This document shows positions 1 through 6,120 of a stretch of 9,633 nucleotides of DNA, in pieces. The number at the start of each line of letters is the position of its first letter. Positions within the stretch are counted from its first letter, which is position 1. The notes beneath the pieces were generated by a model, which was not told the DNA's origin, searched no databases, and saw only the letters and a program-made list of their open reading frames with translations. The translations under genes were made by a program, and so were the position numbers. The DNA is taken from NCBI GenBank assembly GCA_900766775.1, contig CAAFXN010000236.1, positions 1-9,633 on the forward strand, read 5' to 3'. The stretch comes from Bacteroidales bacterium (GTDB lineage Bacteria; Bacteroidota; Bacteroidia; Bacteroidales; Paludibacteraceae).

Positions 1-24
1 ATTCCTTTTTTCGTAAACGATATG

Positions 25-47
25 GCATTTCGCTCAAAACGAAATGC
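25..47. repeat. Short perfect inverted repeat
   Basis: GCATTTCG (25-32) and CGAAATGC (40-47) form a perfect 8-bp stem around a 7-nt loop. A small TCGT/ACGA inverted repeat (11-20) precedes it. No T-run follows, so it does not look like an intrinsic terminator. It may be a repetitive extragenic palindrome or the trailer of a gene outside the window. Bases 1-80 otherwise hold no recognisable gene. Confidence 0.5.
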
Positions 48-80
48 TGGTACGCTCTTTGTCTTAAAGAAAGTAAAAAG

Positions 81-100
81 TAATTCCTAATTCCTAATTC
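81..100 (+). repeat. 7-bp tandem repeat directly before a start codon
   Basis: TAATTCC occurs at 81-87 and 88-94, with a partial third copy at 95-100. The ATG of the DUF2238 gene follows 2 bases later. No Shine-Dalgarno sequence is present, so the repeat occupies the place of the ribosome-binding region. It is one of six different pre-start repeats in the window. Confidence 0.85.
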
Positions 101-102
101 TC

Positions 103-807
103 ATGGTTTCTCCTCATTCTCGGCTCAAACGCGCCTACATCATCCTGATTGTGCTCACCTGTGTGCTGGCGGTGGCGAACACTATCTACCTGCTCTGCCA
201 ACCCGACACCACGCTCAAGACTCTGCTCTTCTGCGGTGGTCAATACCTCGGCATGCTCGTCATCCTTGCTGTCCCCATCATCCTCCGCAAGCGTTTCCTT
301 ATCAATGTGCCGCTGGCACTCACGGTCGCAGTGGGTGTGTTTGCTTTTGTGGCTTTTGTGCTGGGCGACGGATTGGACTTCTATGGCAAGTACTCGTGGT
401 GGGACTCGCTCCTGCACATGTTCAGCGGTATCGTGCTGGGATTTATCGGTCTGTGGGTGGTGCATATCTTGCTGGCGGACAAGAGCATGACGATTTTCAA
501 CAACCGCTATTTCCTTGCGCTCTTCCTGCTGGTGTTCTCGCTGGCGCTGGGTGCGATTTGGGAGATATGCGAGTACTCCTACGACGACCTGATGGGTACC
601 AACACGCAGCAGTTCATGGCTACCACCACCTCCTCGCTTATCACGGAGGAGGACATCCCTCTCGCCGGACATGAGGCGCTCCGCGACACCATGACCGACC
701 TCACGCTCGACTTCTTCGGCTCACTTATCTTCGCGCTCTGTACGCTCTTCACCCACAAACACCTTATTGCTCCCGAGCAACCGACTGCTGAACAGAAGGA
801 GACATGA
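103..807 (+). CDS. DUF2238/YjdF-like multi-pass inner-membrane protein
   Basis: A 234-residue integral membrane protein with about six hydrophobic segments, near residues 11-31, 41-60, 67-87, 103-124, 137-156 and 200-217. Three polar motifs lie in or beside membrane segments: WWDSLLHMFSG (99-109), WEICEY (153-158) and DTMTDLTLDFFGSL (195-208). A His after W-D, a W-E-x-x-E motif and a late D-x-x-x-D-x-x-x-D pattern are what I associate with the DUF2238 (YjdF) family. The biochemical function of that family is not known to me; the buried acidic residues and His could bind a metal or lipid headgroup, but that is a guess. The C-terminus is short, charged and probably cytoplasmic. It is the only clear rightward gene. 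Its ATG follows a 7-bp repeat array, and its transcript should end at the hairpin at 909-927. Confidence 0.75.
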   Translation: MVSPHSRLKRAYIILIVLTCVLAVANTIYLLCQPDTTLKTLLFCGGQYLGMLVILAVPIILRKRFLINVPLALTVAVGVFAFVAFVLGDGLDFYGKYSWWDSLLHMFSGIVLGFIGLWVVHILLADKSMTIFNNRYFLALFLLVFSLALGAIWEICEYSYDDLMGTNTQQFMATTTSSLITEEDIPLAGHEALRDTMTDLTLDFFGSLIFALCTLFTHKHLIAPEQPTAEQKET

Positions 808-816
808 GTTGCTGCC

Positions 817-881
817 GACCTGCGGTCGACCCGCGGTAATGTTGCGATAGACCTGCGATAGACCCGTGATAGACCCGCGAC
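817..881. repeat. Tandem 11-bp repeats after the DUF2238 gene
   Basis: Three consecutive 11-bp units of the form GATAGACCYGY lie at 846-856, 857-867 and 868-878. Two related GACCYGCG units lie just upstream (817-835) and enclose the palindrome GGTCGACC (824-831). The array fills the gap between the stop codon and the terminator, so it would be in the 3' untranslated part of the DUF2238 mRNA. Its function is unknown. Confidence 0.75.
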
Positions 882-903
882 GAGCGGAGGGCTAATAACA
901 AAG

Positions 904-933
904 AAAAAAGCCGTCATCACGACGGCTATTTTT
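904..933. terminator. Bidirectional intrinsic terminator
   Basis: AGCCGTC (909-915) pairs perfectly with GACGGCT (921-927) around a 5-nt loop. Five Ts follow on the plus strand (929-933), and six As precede on the plus strand (904-909), giving a T-run on the minus strand. It should therefore stop the rightward DUF2238 transcript and also leftward transcription from the promoter at 997-1027. Confidence 0.85.
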
Positions 934-990
934 CCAAGGTATTAGTCTGTTTTTTAAGGTACAAAAAAGATTGTGTTGTTGTTTTGATTT
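904..990 (-). ncRNA. Candidate orphan small RNA, about 87 nt
   Basis: A consensus Bacteroidetes promoter on the minus strand predicts a 5' end near 990, and the intrinsic terminator predicts a 3' end near 904. The DNA between contains no ATG or GTG start with a usable frame. The only alternative is a 12-codon TTG-initiated frame, which I do not believe. The 5' two thirds is A-rich and largely unstructured and carries two TACCTT repeats; the 3' third is the terminator hairpin. No minus-strand gene lies downstream, so it is not the leader of a gene. A single-stranded 5' region plus a terminator stem is the usual shape of a trans-acting regulatory RNA. I do not recognise it as a known family. 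Transcription is inferred from signals only. Confidence 0.55.
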
Positions 991-996
991 CGAGTG

Positions 997-1027
997 CAAA
1001 GGTACTGCTTTTTTTTGATATACACAA
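997..1027 (-). promoter_or_regulatory. Bacteroidetes-type promoter for the small RNA
   Basis: Read on the minus strand, TTG (plus 1025-1027) is followed after exactly 20 bp by TACCTTTG (plus 997-1004). This matches the Bacteroidetes primary sigma pattern TTG/TAnnTTTG. The spacer contains eight consecutive As (plus 1009-1016), as does the gpsA promoter. Predicted start of transcription is about 990. Confidence 0.75.
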
Positions 1028-1053
1028 TAGCAAAATGTATGTTTGAAAACATA

Positions 1054-1098
1054 TTTTTGCCTATTTTCGGACTTTTTTGCCGTTTTTCTGCCTTTTTT
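1054..1098. promoter_or_regulatory. Phased A-tracts (predicted curved DNA) upstream of the small-RNA promoter
   Basis: Five T-tracts on the plus strand (1054-1058, 1064-1067, 1073-1078, 1083-1087, 1093-1098) have centres 9.5 to 10.5 bp apart, matching the helical repeat. Such phasing bends DNA. The tracts lie about 64 to 108 bp upstream of the predicted start of the small RNA, a position where bending can strengthen a promoter. Confidence 0.5.
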
Positions 1099-1163
1099 GA
1101 CCTCTGCAGCCTACCATTTTTTTACGCATCTTGTTCAAAATAGGGGTTTCGGTCGTCCATTTT

Positions 1164-1706
1164 CTACCTTCTGTCCAACTCTATCACCTCGAGGTCTTTT
1201 ATCTCTTTCCCGTCTATGGCAAATCGGAGTAGTGTCTGCACGGTCTGCCATCCTTGTTTGCCTGCGGCGCCCGGGTTCATGGTGAGGAAGCCGTAGTGCT
1301 TGTCGTACATCACTTTCAGGATATGGCTGTGTCCGCAGACGAAGAGATCGATGATGTTATGAGAGTCGGCAGCGGTATCGATATTCTCTTCTTTCAGTTT
1401 TCTGCTCTGCTCGAACCAACGCAGCAGCCAAGGGTTGTACTTGCCCGGGTAGCCGCCGATATGGGTCATCAGCACGTTCACGTCCTCCACCCGAAAGCGA
1501 TAGAACTCACTCAGCGAGTAGCGCACATCGCCGCTGTCCATGTTGCCGAACACCGCCCGCGTGGGCTTGAACTCACGCAACCGTTGCAGCACCTCCACGC
1601 TGCCGATGTCGCCTGCATGCCATATCTCGTCCACATCGCGGAAATGCTCCAACACGCGCTTATCCAGCAACCCGTGCGTATCGCTCAGCAGTCCAATTCG
1701 AGTCAT
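1164..1706 (-). CDS. YfcE/MJ0936-type metallophosphoesterase
   Basis: A 180-residue calcineurin-like phosphodiesterase, close to the usual size of this family. The dinuclear-metal motifs appear in order: D9-x-H11 (LLSDTH), GD at 32-33 (HAGDIG), GN at 54-55 (FGNMD), H82 (MTHIGG), and H126/H128 in CGHSH. NPGAAG (144-149) matches the family's NPGS stretch near the C-terminus. Members hydrolyse phosphodiester bonds in vitro using Mn2+ or similar metals; the physiological substrate is usually unknown. It is a soluble cytoplasmic protein with no signal peptide. It is the last gene of the minus-strand run, 123 bp after dtd. The ATG follows two bases after a long TTGACAATT-type repeat array. No convincing terminator is seen after the stop. 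Confidence 0.9.
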   Translation of the reverse strand: MTRIGLLSDTHGLLDKRVLEHFRDVDEIWHAGDIGSVEVLQRLREFKPTRAVFGNMDSGDVRYSLSEFYRFRVEDVNVLMTHIGGYPGKYNPWLLRWFEQSRKLKEENIDTAADSHNIIDLFVCGHSHILKVMYDKHYGFLTMNPGAAGKQGWQTVQTLLRFAIDGKEIKDLEVIELDRR

Positions 1707-1708
1707 GG

Positions 1709-1836
1709 TTTATTTGACAATTTGACAATTTACAATTTGACAATCTACTTTATTTGACAATTTGACAATTTACAATTTTACCATTGACCATGCGGCGCAA
1801 TAATTGTGAAGTAGTCAATTGTCCAATTGTCAAATT
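1709..1836. repeat. Direct and inverted AATTTGACAATT repeats between dtd and the phosphoesterase gene
   Basis: An identical 30-bp block occurs at 1709-1738 and 1749-1778, each built from TTTGACAATT-like subunits. At 1814-1836 the same motif appears in the opposite orientation as three units (GTCAATT, GTCCAATT, GTCAAATT), the last overlapping the dtd stop codon at 1830-1832. The gap thus has one orientation beside the downstream start codon and the other beside the upstream stop codon. In a read-through mRNA the arms could pair as a long stem. Confidence 0.85.
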
Positions 1837-2270
1837 TCTATCAGTATCGTTACGGGTCCGTCGTTGAGCAACTCCACTTTCATGTCGGCTCCGAAGCGCC
1901 CTGTCTCTACGCGCAGACCGTATTGTTCGCGCAGCAGTTGGTTGAAGTAGTCGTAGAGCGGCTCTGCCTGCTTGGGGCGCGCGGCTTGGATGAACGAGGG
2001 ACGGTTGCCGTGGGAGCAGTCGCCGTAGAGCGTGAACTGCGACACGGAGAGCACCACGCCGCCGACATCTTTTAGGGCGAGATTCATCTTGCCCGCTTCG
2101 TCCTCAAAGACTCGCAACTGCGCCACCTTCTTCGCAACATACTCCACCTCTTTGCGGCTGTCGGTATGGGTGAAGCCCACCAGCAGGAGAAAGCCGTTCG
2201 CAATCTCTCCCACCACGCTGCCGTCTATCCGCACCCGCGCACTCGTTACTCGCTGTACTACTACTCGCAT
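1830..2270 (-). CDS. dtd: D-aminoacyl-tRNA deacylase
   Basis: At 146 residues this is full length for the DTD family. It hydrolyses the ester bond of D-aminoacyl-tRNAs (and Gly-tRNA-Ala mischarges), recycling tRNA and keeping D-residues out of proteins. The two active-site signatures are present: SQFTLYGD (77-84) and NDGPVT (136-141), the latter holding the cross-subunit Gly-cisPro motif that enforces chirality. The adjoining GNRPSF (88-93) is also conserved. The enzyme works as a cytoplasmic homodimer. The gene starts 35 bp after the amide hydrolase gene, which suggests co-transcription. Its TGA stop lies inside a repeat unit shared with the following intergenic region, so the repeat contributes the last bases of the gene. 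Confidence 0.97.
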   Translation of the reverse strand: MRVVVQRVTSARVRIDGSVVGEIANGFLLLVGFTHTDSRKEVEYVAKKVAQLRVFEDEAGKMNLALKDVGGVVLSVSQFTLYGDCSHGNRPSFIQAARPKQAEPLYDYFNQLLREQYGLRVETGRFGADMKVELLNDGPVTILIEI

Positions 2271-2305
2271 GATTTTTCGCTAACTTAATGGAGACTATTG
2301 TTTAT

Positions 2306-3412
2306 CTACAGCGCAATAGGAAAGACTATATCAAAATCCGCATGGAAATAGTAGTTGGCTATTTTCGCGCGGGTGTCGAAGAGTATAGACCACTGCGTCC
2401 AATCGCTGAACGATACTTCTTTCAGGGCTTCTACGATGCTTGTTGCCTCGTCTGTTGCCTGCAACTTCTCCATGCGCTCGACGGCACTCGGAATCCCGGG
2501 TACCTGCATATCGAACTCGCGACCGGCGCGGGCATGGCAGAGGTTGAAGTTGGTGCACAATGGCGACTCGTTCACCACCATCTTGCCATCTACGTACTCT
2601 ATGACCACGGCGCGACCTGTCGTGTCTGAGACGGCGTAGTGGTGCGCGAAACCGATGGATGAGTGCATGTCGTACTGCTCCAGCAGCGCAATCGCCTCCT
2701 CTACGGTGGCGGCTTTGTCCAGCAGCAGGCGGATAGCCGAGACGGTGGTAAGGTCGGGCTTGTCCGTGTCTTGATTCACCTGCTCGCCGTCCAAGTCAAT
2801 CAGGTCTGCCACGCAGAGCCCCTTCTCGTTCATACCGTCCAGCGGCACATAGATTGCCGCGATGGCAGCCATGTTCTCCATCACGTTCTCCGAGGGTTTC
2901 CAGTCGGCGGGCAGCCCGAGAAACTCCATGCTGTTGGTGGCTATCGAGGCGTAGCCGTTGTCGGGATAGGTGATGGTAATCATCGTAGCGCCGCTGTGGT
3001 CGAAATCGTAGTTGCGCCCCATCATCACGCCGTCAGCCGTTAGCCGAACGATGGTGGAGCAACCGTGGGGAAACTCTTCCGCTTCTTTTTCCTCTATCGT
3101 ATTTTTTACCGCGGGCGAGGCGCCCTCTTCCCCAGTGGTGCCTCCGACAAAACCGTGCGAGAGGAATTGCAGGATGAAGGTAGCCATCTCTTCGTCGCTG
3201 GTCGCGCCGCCTGCTTCAAGGAAAGCATCGAAACCGTAATCGCCGCGGTAGGTCATCGTATAGACGCGGTTGGATAGGGTGGTGATAGACTGCGCCGCCT
3301 GCACCTGTGGCATGAAGAGGCGACCTACATAAACGGCTATGCCCCCTGCAATAAGCAGGAGGCACAGCACTACCGTTGCCACAGAAACCAAAACTTTCTG
3401 ATAGGACTTCAT
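2306..3412 (-). CDS. Membrane-anchored Ntn-type linear amide C-N hydrolase (choloylglycine hydrolase / C45-like)
   Basis: A 368-residue protein. An uncleaved signal anchor (about 7-30) is followed by an acidic stretch (94-114) and then GCST, with the presumed nucleophile Cys118. Downstream are GRNYDFD (132-138, with Arg133 and Asp136 at the spacing of the choloylglycine hydrolase pair), DGMNEKGLCV (192-201, Asn194), CTNFN (286-290, Asn288) and FDTRAK (345-350, Arg348). Together these support the linear-amide C-N hydrolase group, which cleaves amide bonds such as those of bile salts, penicillins or N-acyl amines. The long segment before Cys118 implies that autocleavage at Gly117-Cys118 is needed to free the N-terminal Cys, as in acid ceramidase-like enzymes. 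The anchor predicts an extracytoplasmic catalytic domain. The substrate cannot be read from the sequence. The gene lies between pgi and dtd with no metabolic link to either. A 7-bp repeat array abuts the ATG. Confidence 0.85.
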   Translation of the reverse strand: MKSYQKVLVSVATVVLCLLLIAGGIAVYVGRLFMPQVQAAQSITTLSNRVYTMTYRGDYGFDAFLEAGGATSDEEMATFILQFLSHGFVGGTTGEEGASPAVKNTIEEKEAEEFPHGCSTIVRLTADGVMMGRNYDFDHSGATMITITYPDNGYASIATNSMEFLGLPADWKPSENVMENMAAIAAIYVPLDGMNEKGLCVADLIDLDGEQVNQDTDKPDLTTVSAIRLLLDKAATVEEAIALLEQYDMHSSIGFAHHYAVSDTTGRAVVIEYVDGKMVVNESPLCTNFNLCHARAGREFDMQVPGIPSAVERMEKLQATDEATSIVEALKEVSFSDWTQWSILFDTRAKIANYYFHADFDIVFPIAL

Positions 3413-3447
3413 AAGGATAAAGGATTTTGGATGAAGGATGAAAGACT
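3413..3447 (-). repeat. Degenerate 7-bp tandem repeat abutting a start codon
   Basis: Five 7-base units, written on the plus strand, run without interruption: AAGGATA, AAGGATT, TTGGATG, AAGGATG, AAAGACT. The first begins at the base next to the hydrolase ATG (3410-3412). No other ribosome-binding sequence is visible. Confidence 0.8.
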
Positions 3448-3517
3448 AAATAGTTTCGTTATTGATTTCAGACACAAAGGAAATAAGTCCTTAATCCTGT
3501 GTCTTTCATCCTTCATC
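3430..3517. repeat. Perfect 17-bp inverted repeat spanning the pgi-hydrolase gap
   Basis: Bases 3430-3446 and 3501-3517 are perfect reverse complements of 17 bp with a 54-bp interior. The interior carries its own hairpin: GACACA (3471-3476) with TGTGTC (3498-3503), and AAGGA (3477-3481) with TCCTT (3488-3492). The inner and outer stems compete for the bases at 3501-3503. One outer arm lies 6 bases from the pgi stop, the other inside the repeat array next to the hydrolase ATG. Confidence 0.85.
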
Positions 3518-3523
3518 ATCTTA

Positions 3524-4852
3524 TTACAGTCTCGCCTTGATGGCTTTCGATGCCTCCTCGTAGCCGGGTTTGTCTAAGAGGGCGAACATGTTCTTCTTGT
3601 ATGCCTCTACGCCGGGTTGGTTGAAGGGGTTGACGCCGAGGATGTAGCCGGAGATACCGCAGGCGCGCTCGAAGAAATAAATCAACTCGCCGAGGTAGAA
3701 CTCATTGAGTACGGGCAAGGTAATCTTCATGTTGGGCACTCCGCCGTCCACGTGTGCCAGCATGGTGCCGAGTTCCGCCATCTTGTTCACCTCGTCCACG
3801 CGCTTGCCTGCGAGGAAGTTTAGCCCATCAAGGTTTGCCTCATCGTGGGGGAAGTCCACCTCGTGGTTCGGGGTCTCTACGGAGATAACCGTCTCGAAGA
3901 GGTGGCGCTCACCGTCTTGGATATACTGTCCCATCGAGTGCAGGTCGGTAGTGAAGTCCACGCTGGCAGGGAAGATACCCTTACCGTCTTTGCCTTCCGA
4001 CTCGCCGTATAGTTGCTTCCACCACTCGCTCACATAGTGCAGTTTCGGATGGAAGTTCACCAGCAACTCCACTTTCTTGCCTTGCTCGCCGTAGAGGAAG
4101 TTGCGTGCAGCCGCGTATTGCGCTGCGGGGTTCTCCTCAAACGGGGTATTAATGCCGCATACCTCTGCCATGCGTGCAGCTCCGTCCACCAGCGCGGTGA
4201 TGTCGAAGCCTGCGCAAGCGATAGGCAGCAGACCTACGGGCGACAATACGGAGAAACGACCTCCGATGTTATCCTCAATCACGAAGGTCTTGTAGCCCTC
4301 TTGGGTAGCCAGCGTGCGGAGGGCACCGCGTTTCGCATCGGTGATGCAGACAATCAGTTCTTTTGCCTCTGCCTTGCCCTGCTGTTGCTCCAGTTGGGTC
4401 TTGAGTAGACGGAAAGCCAGCGCGGGCTCGGTCGTTGTACCTGATTTCGAGATTGAGATGATACCGAAACGTTTGTTTTTCAGCAGTGCTTGCAACTCAA
4501 AGAGGTAGTCCTCGCCGATGTTCTGACCAGCATATACTATCGCGGGCTTCTTACCTTCGAGCCACTCGAAGGACGACATCAGCGCCTCGTTTACGGCTTT
4601 TGCACCGAGGTACGACCCGCCGATACCGATACATACTATCACCTCGCACTTCTCGCGAAGCAGGTTTGCGGTGGCTTGGATATCAGCCAGTTGAGGCTTG
4701 ATATCTTCCGGCAGGTTCACCCATCCGAGGAAATCGTTGCCTGCACCGGTGCCCTTCACCAGCATCTCTTGGCAGTTGGCTACTTGCGCTTTGTACGCGT
4801 TCACTGCTTCGGCACTCGCCGCCTTAGCATACGAAAATTGAATGTCTTGCAT
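3524..4852 (-). CDS. pgi: Glucose-6-phosphate isomerase
   Basis: A 442-residue enzyme, the short form of the family. It interconverts glucose-6-phosphate and fructose-6-phosphate in the cytoplasm, for glycolysis and sugar precursor supply. Visible motifs are GIGGSYLGAKAV (76-87), the phosphate-binding SISKSGTTTEPA (133-144), GGRFSVLSPVG (197-207), GESEGK (283-288, with Glu284 as the likely catalytic base), DLHSMGQ (303-309, His305) and PGVEAYKK (413-420, with Lys419 at the conserved lysine position). All key residues appear intact. It follows gpsA in the same direction after a 147-bp gap. That gap contains no TAnnTTTG promoter reading into pgi, so read-through from the gpsA promoter is plausible. 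A GACTATT-type repeat precedes the ATG. Confidence 0.97.
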   Translation of the reverse strand: MQDIQFSYAKAASAEAVNAYKAQVANCQEMLVKGTGAGNDFLGWVNLPEDIKPQLADIQATANLLREKCEVIVCIGIGGSYLGAKAVNEALMSSFEWLEGKKPAIVYAGQNIGEDYLFELQALLKNKRFGIISISKSGTTTEPALAFRLLKTQLEQQQGKAEAKELIVCITDAKRGALRTLATQEGYKTFVIEDNIGGRFSVLSPVGLLPIACAGFDITALVDGAARMAEVCGINTPFEENPAAQYAAARNFLYGEQGKKVELLVNFHPKLHYVSEWWKQLYGESEGKDGKGIFPASVDFTTDLHSMGQYIQDGERHLFETVISVETPNHEVDFPHDEANLDGLNFLAGKRVDEVNKMAELGTMLAHVDGGVPNMKITLPVLNEFYLGELIYFFERACGISGYILGVNPFNQPGVEAYKKNMFALLDKPGYEEASKAIKARL

Positions 4853-4861
4853 AATTTATTT

Positions 4862-4883
4862 GACTATTAGACTATTTACTATT
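4862..4883 (-). repeat. GACTATT tandem repeat before the pgi start
   Basis: On the plus strand GACTATT occurs at 4862-4868 and 4870-4876, with a TACTATT copy at 4877-4883. It begins 9 bases from the pgi ATG. The unit resembles the TTGACTATTTGACAA repeat in front of the DUF3795-GNAT gene. Confidence 0.7.
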
Positions 4884-4920
4884 TGTGTAATCAAGTTTTT
4901 GGCAATAAAATTAATGGTTA

Positions 4921-4980
4921 ATTACACGATAATTATACGTTAAGAAAGCAATTATTGGATATTTTTGTTTGTATTTTTGT
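4921..4980. promoter_or_regulatory. Shared intergenic element, copy A
   Basis: Bases 4921-4940 match 6821-6840 at 18 of 20 positions, and the similarity continues with small gaps for about 40 bp more (AGAAA, ATTGGATA, two TTTTTG blocks). The core is a direct repeat, TTACACG (4922-4928) and TTATACG (4933-4939), spaced exactly 11 bp. A TATTTTTG sequence at 4972-4979 fits a rightward -7 box, but rightward transcription would run antisense into gpsA. The element lies between the gpsA stop and the pgi start and may instead act on pgi. Its role is unknown. Confidence 0.5.
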
Positions 4981-4999
4981 ATGCTTTTGTTTAATGTCG

Positions 5000-5989
5000 C
5001 TATCGCAGTTTCGTCGTCAGTGCTTTAATCACCGACATGGGCGATTGGCGGTCGTAGAGGATGGCGTACATCGCATCCACTATCGGCAGCGCCACCTGCA
5101 TACGCTGGTTGGCAAGGTATATCGCGCGCGTACCATAATATCCTTCCGCCACCATCTCCATCTCCATCTGCGCGGCTTTCACCGAGTAGCCCATGCCTAC
5201 CATCTGACCGAACTGCCTATTGCGCGAGAACTTCGAGTATGCCGTAACCAGCATATCGCCCAAATAGCCGCTCGCCGTGATGTCGCGGTGTACGGGCGAG
5301 GTCGCAGCGGCGAAACGCTGTATCTCCTGTATGGCATTGGTCATCAGCACGGAGATGAAGTTATCTCCATAGTGTAGGCTCTGGCACATGCCTGCGGCTA
5401 TCGCGTAGATGTTCTTCATGACGCTCGAGTACTCCAGCCCCACCACATCGGTGCTCGTCGTCGTATGCACAAACGGCGTTCGGAATAGCGAAGCCCATTC
5501 CTCCGCATGCTCCAGTTTCTCACAGCCGATGGTCAGGTACGACAGCCGCTCCAGCGCTATCTCCTCCGCATGGCACGGACCGGCGATGATGCCCAACTGC
5601 TCTTGCGGGATGTTGAAACGGCTGTGCAGGTAGTCGGTTACAATCATGTTCTCATCGGGTATCATACCCTTCACCGCCGAGATAACAATCTTGTGCGTCA
5701 TGTTACGACGAATCTTGTTAAGCGACTGCCTAACATACGGAGAAGGGATAGCCAATATCAGGATATCCGACTGAGAAATAATACTATTGATATCGGAGGA
5801 AAAACGGATACGACTTGTATCAAACTGGGCTATCGACAGATACGACGGGTTCTTTCCGGTAGCGATAAACTCGTCTATCACTTCCTGACGACGAATATAC
5901 CAATTTATCTTCGGCTGGTTTTGCAGGGCTATCTTCGCCAATGCGGTCGCCCAACTGCCAGAACCTAATATAGCAACTCTGTTAAACAT
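5000..5989 (-). CDS. gpsA: Glycerol-3-phosphate dehydrogenase [NAD(P)+]
   Basis: A 329-residue cytoplasmic enzyme of usual length. It reduces dihydroxyacetone phosphate to sn-glycerol-3-phosphate, the backbone of membrane phospholipids. The N-terminal Rossmann fold carries GSGSWATA (9-16). SAVKG (104-108) holds conserved Lys107. AGPCHAEEIA (136-145) is the form I associate with Bacteroidetes. GLEYSSVMKNIYAIAAG (184-200) includes the catalytic Lys192. GYLGDM (241-246, Asp245) and FSRNRQFG (254-261, with the substrate-binding Arg257-Asn258) lie in the C-terminal helical domain. It is transcribed from the promoter at 6027-6057, leaving a leader of about 30 nt. pgi follows in the same direction; gpsA-pgi adjacency is, as I recall, common in Bacteroides. 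Here a GNAT gene sits upstream rather than lysS. Confidence 0.97.
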   Translation of the reverse strand: MFNRVAILGSGSWATALAKIALQNQPKINWYIRRQEVIDEFIATGKNPSYLSIAQFDTSRIRFSSDINSIISQSDILILAIPSPYVRQSLNKIRRNMTHKIVISAVKGMIPDENMIVTDYLHSRFNIPQEQLGIIAGPCHAEEIALERLSYLTIGCEKLEHAEEWASLFRTPFVHTTTSTDVVGLEYSSVMKNIYAIAAGMCQSLHYGDNFISVLMTNAIQEIQRFAAATSPVHRDITASGYLGDMLVTAYSKFSRNRQFGQMVGMGYSVKAAQMEMEMVAEGYYGTRAIYLANQRMQVALPIVDAMYAILYDRQSPMSVIKALTTKLR

Positions 5990-6026
5990 GATAAGTACAC
6001 CAAACTATATCACCTAAAATCCGCCG

Positions 6027-6057
6027 CAAAGTTACTACTTTTTTTTGAATTATACAA
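6027..6057 (-). promoter_or_regulatory. Bacteroidetes-type promoter of gpsA
   Basis: On the minus strand, TTG (plus 6055-6057) is separated by 20 bp from TAACTTTG (plus 6027-6034), a full TAnnTTTG match. Transcription should start near 6020. The spacer matches that of the small-RNA promoter at 16 of 20 positions, including the same block of eight As. Confidence 0.8.
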
Positions 6058-6120
6058 CTAAAAGGCTGTTTTTTATATTTTTTCTCCAATTCTCGCCTTC
6101 CTGCATTGAGAGCGGAGCCG

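Noticed and set aside
94..672. Long minus-strand frame opposite the DUF2238 gene
   Set aside because: Shadow of the real gene: low-complexity His/Gln/Arg-rich translation, no motif, and the plus frame has clear membrane segments.
579..920. Minus-strand frame beginning at the terminator hairpin
   Set aside because: It starts inside the hairpin, reads through the 11-bp repeat array and then opposite the DUF2238 gene; the small RNA ends before it.
1038..1058. TATGTTT/AAACATA hairpin followed by five Ts as a terminator
   Set aside because: An all-AT-type stem with one G-C pair and a tiny loop is too weak, and on the plus strand it has no gene to terminate.
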